Made by a program: the position numbers and the translations under genes. Shown piece by piece: positions 53,196-64,000 of a stretch of DNA of 64,000 bases. How positions within the stretch are numbered: position 1 is the first letter of the stretch; every line of letters begins with the position of its first letter. The notes beneath the pieces are model-generated. The model did not search any database. It saw nothing but the letters and a program-made list of their open reading frames with translations, and was not told where the DNA came from. The DNA is from Diadema setosum (taxonomy: Eukaryota; Echinodermata; Echinoidea; Diadematoida; Diadematidae), in NCBI RefSeq assembly GCF_964275005.1, contig NC_092686.1:44948333-45012332 (forward strand), written 5' to 3'.

Positions 53196-56100
53196 AATTT
53201 GACGCTAAGCTATTTCGTCGAGCGTCAAACTTCATAAAAACAAGTAGAGCCAGCGAAGTTTCCTATACTCAACGGTTCAAACAGAAGGTGGTATTCAGGG
53301 GTAGGATTGTAGACTTTCTTTTCAAAATATTTCCAAATCATTCATTATTTTCGAAGTAACAGATATTGGATGCCTTTTGCCTTGTGATACACAGACACAT
53401 CCCGCACTGTAGATAACAAACGCGAGCGCTTACATATCGGTAAACGTGATATATTTATCATTGTAACATGGTGTCTATCTACCATACCCAAATACTGCAC
53501 CAAAAAACTGCATCATTTGCACTCTTTCCTTTCCTATCAGTCAGATCAAATAAAACATACATCCCTATGTAGGTCTATGTTCATGTCGAAGTGGATGACA
53601 ATTGTATTGACATGTTAACATGACTGTCGATCCAGAGTAGATCAAGAAACACTGTAATATATGACGTATCCTGTTACGTTTACGATAAGTGACTTTAAGG
53701 TACTAGTAATAAGAAAATCAACCATGTTAATGATACCTTTTAGTCGATTAGACTCAAGAAAAGATGATTTTGGTGTGTGATATCTTTTTTATTACATATA
53801 TGACTTATAACCTCAGATTTTATGCAACGAAGGTCACTTAGGATAAGCGCGCAATTAAATCATGAGTACAGATCCGTCCTGACATTCCTTGATAATGGAG
53901 ACCAATATTGCGATTATATCTTTTAGGGAAGGTATCCCAAATTTCATCATTTTTGTTTTCTACAGGATGCACTGGTTTTTGTATTAAAAAATGCCCTAAT
54001 GGGAAAAATGCTGTAGCGGTGAATGACATAAGCACAGAATGATTAAGAAAATGGGGGGGGGGGGTGTTATATAACGCAACGAATTCGACTTTGTCTTTGT
54101 ACTTTTGAAAGTAGCCACGAACTCGCTCAAGATGTGATCAGAGCCAAAGGCTATATGGGGATGGGGATTTGGAGTTGATGCATGTTGGTGGAGGGATGAC
54201 GAGGTGACAGCACTCGTTCACACGTCTCGGTTCCGCCATGTTGTCCTAACCGCTTTCCGTACGTCTGAGCAAATATCGGCGGTATTTTTAGTCGACGCTC
54301 TCAGTATTTATACGGTGTTTCTCCGTCTCTCGTTCTTCGTGTGTCTTTTTTTTTTCGAAGACTGTCTGTGACGTCACACAAGGGAGACATTGGTAGTGTT
54401 TGCACTTGAAAGCTCGCTTCATCCAAGAATCACTGCTTCACTATCCAAGGAACAAGCTCAATTTCTTTTTCATTGTAAATTATTTGGGAAGGGGTATTTT
54501 AGCGGGTTGCTTTAATGATTATTGTTTTCAACATCGTGTTGATTAGGTGACATACTTGCGGATGTGAAGATAAATTACCCTGGTTAATCCGGGTAGGCCT
54601 ACTTACAAGTGTAGATGATTGATGCCAAGGAAATGCTGGCATGATGGTATATCAGGCTAATACACTTCAAGGGAAAGTGGCCGTAAATATGATTCCCGGT
54701 GATTTACGCGAATTCCCCGCGAGTTGTCCCAAAAGTGTGACGTGCTCACATTCCTAGACACAGTTGGGAGCGTTACCCTTCACTTTCGATGTGAAAGTAT
54801 CGCCACGATTCATCACAGTATCGCCGTAAGGAATACATTTTCCATGTTATTAGGGGGAAATAGCAACAACGACTGACATTTTCTGCTCCTAAAGCTCGAT
54901 CTGTTCAAGATTACTGCCGTACCACTGTAATTTAACCTGAACGCGTATGAAATGGCACAAATATTTCATTACTAATGCGCAATGATGAAATTGATGGTAA
55001 TGATATCATATTGTCCAGGTACGTGCTTTGTTATGGGGATTATGGCTTTAGTGGAAGAGTATGACTTTTTTTCAGATTGTTTCTTTTTGTCAGATTTCTT
55101 CTTGCTCGAATTGAAGTACGTCGCGCATCTTGACGTAGCCCATCACTACAGTTGCAACATCCAGTGTCATCGGGAAGGTGGAGATTAAAAATTATCTTGA
55201 ACGCAGTACGCCTCAGGTTATAGAGAGAGGTCAACCGAGTTGATCCTGCTGAGGTTGTTTGTTCGCATTCTTTTCACTTTTGGCACTACTACAACATATT
55301 ATGGAATTCTCAATATGAATTAAGTTGTTAATCTGTCCCGCGTTTCCGCTCGATTTTCTTTCTTTCTTTCTTTTTTCCTTCTTTTTTTTTTCATTTCGTT
55401 TACTCGTAGTTCCTTCTTTTTTCTGTCTCCCTCCCTTAGTTTTTTCTCTGCTTTCTTTCTTTCTGTCGTTCTTGCTTGCTTGCTAATTTCCTGTCTTTTC
55501 CTCCATAGATTGTCTCCATTCTATTCATCTCCCCTGTATTACGGTAATTCCAGACGATTTTCATGATGCCACATCATGTATTACATAAATCGACAGTATG
55601 TGCCATGTATAGATTAGTGGAATTTATTGTGGTTCTTGAGCAGATCAACCAATAATCTGAAGACCCCAAAACAGATTACACTGAACGAGGATGATGACAT
55701 AGGAGACTCACATGTTCCAGTAATGCAGCAATGTAATCCATTACCAATCATACCACTTGCTGTCACCTGTGTAAAATTAATGCATGCTTTCTTCTCTTCT
55801 TGTGCTTCCGTGAGCACCCAATCATGCATTCCTATGTGAAGCTGTTGTTCACTGCGATTTGTTATGCATTTTGAAAACATTCTTATTCTTTATTCCAATC
55901 ACTATATAATAAATTCTGTAACTCTGTACCCAGTATAACCAATTTAAAGACGTTCAACAAAAGTCTAAAAATCCTCTGAAGTTCTCCTTTAACAGCAAGA
56001 ACTACCGTGTGTAGGAAACCACACACTGACTGTAGGATCTCAGAGTTTTTTAATGGTTGGTATCACTTGCGGCGACACGCCTCTTTCTGATGCGCTGCCG

Positions 56101-57770
56101 AATGCAGTACGTGCTAAGCGTGCTACCGCTAGACTCAGCTGCGGTCCGCTCATCTGCGGTGCTCAATTTGGCCACTCCACGGGAGGCGCACTATTCGAAT
56201 GGGTGTACCCACCCGCCGCCCCTCCCCCTCCTATAAACATTTCTCATTATTTCGTCGCCGTGGTATCGCTGTATTTCTGTCCTCCCCTATATTTAGGAAT
56301 GATGTCGATTAACTCTTTGCGTCTCGTATTTTGCCATGTCACGTGCCACCCGTTGATACGAGGCCAGATGTATGCCACATCGACAAAGGTCGAGGGGCCA
56401 AATAGTTAAAATATTTTACTTTATATCATAGTCTATACCTTATCGAGAGAAATTGTCAAAGTCAAATGTCAAATATATATTGTGTATCGTCTATTACCTT
56501 TTGATAGGTGAAAATAACGTATGATTGAATTGAATTGAATTGAATCCCCCACAATCATTAAGGCATGCTTGCGGGAGCTGAACTAAAAAAACATACAATT
56601 TTGAAAGAATTCCCATAACATTTAAAGGAGAGGGTCCTATACGAGGCCTGAACGGAAGTTCCAAAAGTCATTACTATTTTCCCCATAACTGTGCAATGTA
56701 GCACTTGATCAGATATGCTGTGTGTCCATTGCACGTAAGGAGATCTGAAATGGAATCAGACTGAAAAAAAAAAAGTATTCATTATGGTTGGTCTCCCAAT
56801 CGACAGCTTTTCCACCAAGGGATCAACGGATTATGATATTCACACAAGAGACACATGATATTGTATACCCAATTCATAGTTTGGAATTTCGCCCTCTACT
56901 GCCGAACTATGCAAGCATCAACACATTTATGGTTGGTTTTGTTTTGAGTTTGAGAATTATGCGTGTGAACATACGATTAGGTGCATATTTCCATAATTTG
57001 TGTGTGTTTGTATGAATGTGCGAGTATGTGTGTGTGTGTAATCAATTTCTAATGATGTCGCTGTTTCAGTTCCAAACCCTCAAGAAGAGGGAAGCGTTGA
57101 GGAAATGTTGTCTTTGTTTGTTACACAATCTTCTCCCGTACATCCATTGTGTGTTGATGGCAATAACAATAAAATACCAACGAACATCGCTATCGCTACA
57201 ACATCTAACAAACTATTCACAGGAAATGCTTTCAATGCCCCAGAAAGTTGTATTATTCAAGTCTTATAGATTCGTACAGTTTCATTTCGTTGGAGGAATT
57301 TTCACACATTCCTCAAATTACATCACGATCTGCTGATGACGTACGACGGTTGCCAGGGCAAGCTGGTCCAATACATGTCCCCACGTATTTGAGTTTGAAT
57401 CTGACAATTGACTGACATGTCCTGTTTTTCTTTCGAGCCAGCATCATCTGTAATTGTCACATAAAAACCAAACACAAAGAACAGAACAAAACTAAAACAA
57501 GATTTGGAATGTCAGAGAAGTAAGAAGGGCCTTCCTTTGCAAAGACTGGGTGTAAAAAGAGATAGCTATGGGGTCACTTATGTATCAGTTTTTTTCAATT
57601 ACACACGGGAAAGGGTTTCCTTCTTTTGAATCGTGATTTTTCATGAATGTTCAGGGAGACATGTGATTTTAGTTTAGCTGCCAAGTGAGTGTTCAGTTGC
57701 AAATGAAATCCTGCTTCAGGCAGTGATGTCTAGCTCCGTATATTTTGTTCGTAATGATGTTTGGTGTTCC
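53196..57770. other. Non-coding, low-complexity patches
   Basis: Holds a G run near 54053-54063, pyrimidine-rich TTTC sequence at 55355-55475, and GAATT repeats at 56523-56545. At 54305-54376 a TATTTATA is followed 57 bp later by a CRE-type TGACGTCA, a promoter-like pair, but no supported exon follows. A CpG-rich patch lies at 56060-56230 inside a 118-codon frame with no splice support. Confidence 0.35.
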
Positions 57771-58149
57771 TTAAAGGGATGGTATAGTTTTGGTTGAGAT
57801 GGGACTTCAAGTATCCAACTTTTATTTGTGAGAAAGTAAGAAATCAGCAAAATGAAAGAGCATATAATTATGACTATGCTCTTTCATTTTGCTGATTTCT
57901 TACTTTATCAAATAAAGTTGGATAATTGCCAAGATCCCATCATAAACCAGTTAAAAATGGACCACCTTTTATGAGGATCACTTTGTTTTACCTTGTTTTT
58001 GGAAATCTCAGCCATTTCAAAACGGATTTCCCTCAAATAAACTATTGATTCCTATTTGAATGGCATGCTCTTTAACATTCATAAAGTGGTTTGTAAGTAT
58101 CTCAGAATAAGTTAAAAGTTGAATCCTCATCTCAAACAATACCTTTAAG
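57771..58149. mobile_element. MITE-1 copy G with internal hairpin
   Basis: Begins TTAAAGGGATGGTATAG and ends near CAATACCTTTAAGG. The right arm keeps the family phrases GAAATCTCAGCCATTTC and CAAATAAACTATTGATTCC. The left arm is unusual: it carries a perfect 31-bp inverted repeat (57834-57864 and 57875-57905, loop 10 bp) in place of the normal left-arm sequence. Non-coding. Confidence 0.85.
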
Positions 58150-61100
58150 GATATCTGTATAAAATTCCGTATACATGTAGATACCGGTATTTCATATTTG
58201 TATGTAATTTATCTTATGTTATATTGTATCTCATATCCTTTGAAGCCTGTTTAAAAGCTGTGTACTGGTCGAACTCTATATATTATGCCATGTTGTCTTT
58301 AGGCAAATTAGGCTGATTCTAACGTCATAACCGAATTCAAAGTTATTCCTTGCGTATAAAAACGCCTTTATTGCATCTTCTGTTAAAGGCACTGACCCGA
58401 TGGAAGAAGATGTGTTTCCCCTTATTTATCAAAAGGTTTTTATCCTGCTCGTACGTTTATACGCGTAAGAACTAAAACAACAAGAGCAAAACATGTACCG
58501 GAAGTAAAACCTACGATCCACGGATGTGGTTCCTGGTTATAGTGACACTCCTATACAACAGACGATCTTCGGAAGTTCTGAAAAAATATTTAGACCATAA
58601 GGGTTCAGTCAAGTTCTTTGAGTGACGACAGCAAACCGTAAACAACCAATACCGTAACCAAAATAGGGTCCTCATTCTCATTGATGTCCTATTCCATTGC
58701 TTAAAGAAAGAGTCATTCGCACTCATCCCAACTTCCGTGCTGTCCATTCCCGTTACTTTGTGTAATCATGTCCGCTGCATATGATTCAATTTGTATGTGG
58801 AGAGGAATCTATTTGTGTATATATCATGATAAGTTACTAATAATTTCGGCCGATCTATACGCTTGTCGCCAAATGTATGTCACCACAGCGTCAAGTGAGT
58901 GTTAAAATGGGTAAACTCAGTTTGAGTATGCATATATGGTACAATGGCATCATATTTCCATCGCTCATCTTTGCCTGATGCTAACTTCTGCCTGTACGCT
59001 GCCGGTTTGCGTATCTTTGGCTCATTCCATAAGGACGAATTTGGTCCTATTTGTGGGTATATATGCTTTGTATAGGTTCTGTCGTTTTACTGCACGGTAC
59101 TGCACGATGTAGACTTCGTATGCGTGCAAGTGCAGTAGCGAATGTCTAGTAAGGCGCACGTTTTAGCGGCGGGTGAACGGAGGTTACCCACATTCCAGCG
59201 TAAATTAGATATATTGGACCGCGACAACATTCCGATTCGGTTGGTAATAACATACCGATCTTAGGCAGGCAACGGTCATTGTGATGGTACAGACGGCATC
59301 CCGATTCGGAGATCGACCCGGGGTGACTGGTTTTAGGGACCGACACCGGTCCCAACTCCTTTCGATATGTCGTTTATGTTTCCTCCCTGTCCAGGCTGAC
59401 TATAACATTTTCCGGCGCATTGAGCAACATCGAAATAACGGAATACTGTATATTACATTGATCAAAATGAAGACAGACTAAAAATATGCTTATGTTAAGG
59501 AAGGAAAATAAATGGAGAGTTCAGTAGAGGAAGACTTCTCTAGTGTTCATCATCATTATCTTTTGGAAATAATATGATCTCATGAGTTTACAAAAATAGC
59601 TGCTTTTCTTCATCTGGCTGCTGAGTGAAATATCATGAACATGATTGTGTGTTCAGAGGAAATTATTCTCATTAATGATGAAGATGATGACCAAAAGTTG
59701 CGGTTAGTGCAGTGAGAGGAAATTGGTATTTTGTCTCTACCAAGCGATCTACATCCCATGTTTCAACTTCCGGCCCTCGTGTATTTCCTGTTATTCGGTA
59801 ATGATCTATGGCGTAACAATCCGGATGTTATACAGGTAGGGTTGAAGAGAAAAGTGACCTGTTTTGAATCCAAGGAGATTCAATGCTTTGTTCTTTATAT
59901 CAACAATCATCCCCCATGACTTTCAAGGAGCGAGCGAGACATTAATCGAACAGATTTACATTAGTGCCGCGTTCTATATACATTGTTGATTTCAGTGGTT
60001 GTATTTGGGTATTTTGTGAATAAATGGTGTGAAATCACGAACACTATACGCTGTTATCAACAGACAAAACTGTCTATGAAGTATGAACAATATGAACTGC
60101 CTACTTTTCTTATTGTTTTACGTGATCACAGACAAACCGCTGGGATCGACGCCTGATACGCCTTAAGTTATAATAAAGATGCTAAGAGGAAAGACGGGTT
60201 TGTGTGCGTGTATGAAAACATGAGCCCGTGGAGTGGATGTTTCTGAGCATAGACCTGCATACTTGCTTTAAGCATTTTGCTAAAGGGTGGGGGGGGGGGG
60301 GAGGTGTAAGTGTTGCGTTATTAGATTTCGTGTCAGAGTCTTCATTATTACGAATATAACAAAAACTGAGGAGATACATAACCACGTAAACGTGTCTGAC
60401 ATCCGGGTTCACGTCAGTGGGGGCAAATCGTAGGATGTGGGTGTGTGTGTGTAAGGCAGTGACCTGCCGTATGAGAAACACATTGGTAGGGACATTACTC
60501 CCTGTGCACACTCTCATGTTGGTAAGTTTTGATAGTTAGTGTGCTCTTTGTGCAAATTATGTCGATCATTAATGTTATGACACCCCATCATAATTTCCTC
60601 CTATGCCTTTCCTATAGCCAAAGGTAGAGCCGACAGGTCATTACAAGGTGACACGCTCTTTAGTAGGATTAGACGTAATTTTGTGAAACTTCACGTCTCC
60701 CTTGAAGTCCAAGCCTTGATCCAGAAAATAATCTGCGATGGGAGACGTAATAATCTCTGCGGTTTTCTTGCACAAGCCTGACGAGTCCTCCAACGCGAAG
60801 AGCGGAAACCAAATATGGAAAGGTTCGAGGACCGGGGGAAGTGTTTGGAGTGAATTTTTAAAAACCCTTATCAGGGAGAGATTAACGAACAATTATGCTG
60901 CTGAAAGGATGCGGGTTGATATCTCTCTTTAATGAGTTAAACAGGCTTTTTTCAGCGATTATCATAATGGAAAGCATAACATAACCTTATATATATAACA
61001 AAAACAGCCAGTCTGTTGTATGTGAACGTGACCGTGGTAAGATAGGTATTGTCAACTTTGATGCTCTCTTTTCGGCACTATATACGTGAATTACGAGATG

Positions 61101-63074
61101 TTCTATTCTCTAATACCGGAGATAAAAGAACGAGGTCTTTATGATTGACAAGAGTGGTATGAACAGGCTGCATTCGATAGTGGACTCACCGTCATGCTGC
61201 TTATCCTGATGTTTGTCGGTTTTCGCATCCTTGATTTTACTGCAACTTCGTAACCTTCTTTCCTCAGGTCCATGTTACTAGGAGTAAGAATATATCTGCA
61301 TGTCCTTCCTGTGTATTATCAGAGATATGATACACGGTATTAAGTCTCCTTCGAATGGAGGAAAACTTCCGTTACCCAATCCTCAAACCTTGTCGAATAT
61401 CCGGAAAAAAAAAGTTTGTCACCTTTGGGCTGATTATTTAGCCCCCATGAATGTTCTCCCGAAGAGATCATGGTTTCAAACGCCCAAACCTCAATCAAGG
61501 ATTTTGAATTGACACAGCAGTGGATATCTTTCCTTGTTTCCTTCTTTCTTTTTCCTTTTTTTTTTGAACTATTGAACTCACCTCACAAAAGTTTGATGTT
61601 ATTGAATAAGTGCAACTATTTGTGACTCTTGTATGGCATGTGCTGTATGTATATACGTGTTTGCATGTTTGCGTGTACTTTTGAGTTAGTGTGATTATCC
61701 GTGTGTTCGCTTATGTTTGTTTATGCTAAGGGGCATTCTATTAACGATATACCTGCTTCCCCAGCATGCCCTAAATGCTTCAGTTGTCTGTGTAATTGCC
61801 TTTTTGCCCAGTATAACCCACGCTGTGCCAAACATCAAAACAGCACGCTGTTTGACGCTCAGGCCTTTAAAGTTCCCCCAGCGGAGAACTTTCATATACG
61901 CTGAAATGATGACCGGGAAATATTGTCCCTGACAGCTCATTTACCAGTCGTCATAAAGAGATCACTCCATATGAGACAGCCGATTGGACATCCAATCCTA
62001 TTCGTTTCTAGGTTAGGAGATCAGAGGATGGTTTATTATGACATACGCCGACCAATCGCACAAAACAGACCAAGGAATCGTCGTACACCAATATTCCCAC
62101 CAAACGACCAAGAATACAAAACGTGGAGCTGAAAATCACTGCGTATACTTTTTGATCAATGGCAGTTGATGGCTGCTTTATCCTCGTATTTCAGATTTTA
62201 GATTAATTTAAGGATTGTGTTAATTGCATACACATACTCCACGCGTGAATAATCTTCACAAATAAACTTGAGTAAATTATAAGAGTGGCGTATAATTTGA
62301 GTGCGTTTAACCATGTTTTAAATGCGCATATTATTTTATTAGAGATCATCTATTTGTTTACACTTATGTGCAGTTCTTTTAATCAGTCTAACTGCAGTGA
62401 AATGGTTGGACTATTTGCGACACAGTGAGGCAGGATTCCGAGGATCTTTAGCTTTGATGTTGGTAATCTATATCCGTCATTGATGACATTATGCTGCTAT
62501 TTGAATTCATAGTGCGATAATACTTGTTTGACTTGATGGGGCACTAAGTGCATCGAGACCTATCAGACTGCGGGAGAGCTATCCTCTAGACGCTGTTGTC
62601 GGCAGTAAGAAGAGAAGTGATAAATGCTTTCAACTGACAAACATACATTAACAAACCGTCCCTCATACATCTACCGGAGTCTTTGTAGTAGCGAAAAACC
62701 AGTCACCGTAAATGACTTGGAAAATCACACGTCGCATGCAGCGATGTTGATCTATAGGATGTTTGTCTTTTAATATGAAATTCTCTGAAACACTGACTGC
62801 CTGAGGTATAAAGAGTGAATGATACATTTTAGGTATAGTTTCTAAGTATGTAGGTATAGTCATGATAGAAGACAAGATGTGAATTCATGTAATAAGTTCT
62901 TGAAAAAAAGTTTTGTTTCACTAGCTCCCGCACTGATAGCTTCACATCAAACGTAGATTACCAGTACACTCGATCTGTATGAGAAGTGTCCGTGCGTGCG
63001 AGCGAAACAGCTTGCAGCGGCATTGTTCTCTTCCCATAGTCGGCCACACGTACATTTGGCATTTACTAGCCAGA

Positions 63075-63092
63075 CGTGATTGCGCAATCACG
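63075..63092. repeat. 18-bp perfect palindrome
   Basis: CGTGATTGCGCAATCACG is a perfect palindrome with no loop, within a GC-rich patch. It could be a dimer-binding site or chance; nothing near it favours either. Confidence 0.6.
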
Positions 63093-63527
63093 CCTCGTAT
63101 GAACCTCTGCTCGCTCCGTCTGCCATCGCCATGCAGCTTCTCCTGCGCGGGGTCGCCTGACTCGACCGGCTTTGTCTAAAGGAATCAGCCCCTCAAGCTA
63201 TTTCGAGATTAGTCGAACCCGGCCTCAACGTCGAAATCTGCTTATGCCCGATCTTTAACGTTTATTCCACGTGCGAATGAAGATGGGGGAGAGGTTTGTC
63301 AGCCCTGTTAATGTCATCATCGATATTTGCAAGCATGCTATACAGGCCCCCTTTTTACCCTATGAGCAAGTGATGAGAGAACTCTGTGCAATTTAATGTA
63401 AGCAACTCATGTTAACACAAAATATCTCATCGTTGTACGTGTTTTCCCATTCTCGCTTCTTCTGTGTTCTGCCGCCCAAAACAAACACAACACCAAAGAA
63501 TCACCCTGTATTATACGCAAGAAAGCA

Positions 63528-63580
63528 GGGGTGGGGGGTGGGGGGTGGGGGGGGGGGAGGATGAGAGGGGGGGGGGGGGT
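63528..63580. repeat. G-rich tract with quadruplex potential
   Basis: At least five G runs of four or more (GGGG, GGGGGG, GGGGGG, long G runs) separated by T, A or short spacers on the plus strand. The pattern satisfies the usual four-run G-quadruplex rule. Confidence 0.8.
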
Positions 63581-63925
63581 TCCCACGCCCCAATCATCTT
63601 GTCGACATGCAGCAGCACCACACTTTCAAACGTGAGAAGTGATTGCGAGCATATAGGTCAACGGCAAGCGCCACACGGATTTTCATTAGAACATTTGCAT
63701 GGAAGCATCCAGTCTCTCTCGCCACGAGAGATGGAAGCTAGAGGTCAATTGGCCTTAAAGCAATGGTCACTTGAAATATGGTTGCATGGATTTCAGTTTT
63801 ATAGGGTCCATACATTGGCAATGGTTGTCGTCTGAGAGATACTATCAATCACGTGCAAGAACGGCATTCAGCAATATAATAGAGAGAGGCGGTTATTCCT
63901 TGAAAATTACTTACAACCATTCGTC

Positions 63926-64000
63926 GTGCGCATGGCAGATTGTCGTTAGCGCGCTTCCGTGCGCATGGCAGATTGTTGTTAGAGCACTTCCGTGCGCATG
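63926..64000. repeat. 33-bp tandem repeat cut by window end
   Basis: Units 63926-63958 and 63959-63991 begin GTGCGCATGGCAGATTGT and differ at about four positions. A third unit starts at 63992 and is cut at 64000. The full array length lies outside this window. Confidence 0.9.

Larger units (their letters stand above)
58150..63925. other. Non-coding, nothing firmly recognised
   Basis: Includes a G run near 60289-60301, the palindrome at 63075-63092 and the G-rich tract at 63528-63580. Two opposed frames overlap at 60641-60932 with protein-like composition, but neither has a domain or splice site that I can support. The patch at 62970-63180 is locally GC-rich. Confidence 0.35.

Noticed and set aside
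56053..56409. 118-codon frame in a CpG-rich patch
   Set aside because: There is no splice site at either end and no domain. A local GC rise alone explains the open frame.
60641..60932. Overlapping 83- and 64-codon frames on opposite strands
   Set aside because: Both look protein-like in composition, but neither has a domain, splice support or a repeated copy, and at most one could be real.

Overview
This window looks like nuclear DNA from a metazoan. It is AT-rich, has long simple-sequence tracts, a spliced gene with canonical GT-AG borders, tRNA-derived SINE-like elements and many palindromic MITE-like repeats. It shows no operon structure, ribosome binding sites or dense bacterial-style coding. 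The mix of repeats and TTAGGG-like motifs fits a marine deuterostome invertebrate, most likely an echinoderm such as a sea urchin. That assignment is inference from general character; no marker gene here proves it.

Layout. 1-1426: non-coding DNA with an exact 234-bp tandem duplication and an (AT)n(TG)n tract. 1740-3352: the one convincing gene, two coding exons and a 572-bp intron, encoding a 346-residue basic protein that I do not recognise. Its 3' flank carries a polyadenylation signal near 4036. 4322-4687: a tRNA-headed SINE-like element and a second copy of its body. 6032-17100: non-coding DNA with large TA tracts, a local duplication carrying an AAAAG expansion, a foldback MITE (9557-9740), a TTAGGG-cored element (10728-10921), a second MITE family (10951-11530) and a GATA satellite. 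17150-29000: the densest MITE region, with five of seven copies of one palindromic family (MITE-1). 29000-45000: mostly featureless, with one possible piggyBac transposase fragment and one more SINE-like element. 45000-58200: a family-2 MITE, two more MITE-1 copies, and four splice-bounded segments that may be exons of a small plus-strand gene (46862-53195). 58200-64000: non-coding, ending in a G-rich tract and a 33-bp tandem repeat cut by the window edge.

Apart from the single gene, most of what can be supported is repeat biology: at least two foldback MITE families, TTAGGG-cored elements with inverted GGGCAATTACCCC ends, and a dispersed short hairpin built on CAGGGAGGTG/CACCTCCCTG. I saw no rRNA, no intact tRNA gene, no CRISPR array and no intact transposase. 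No multi-gene system can be claimed from this window.
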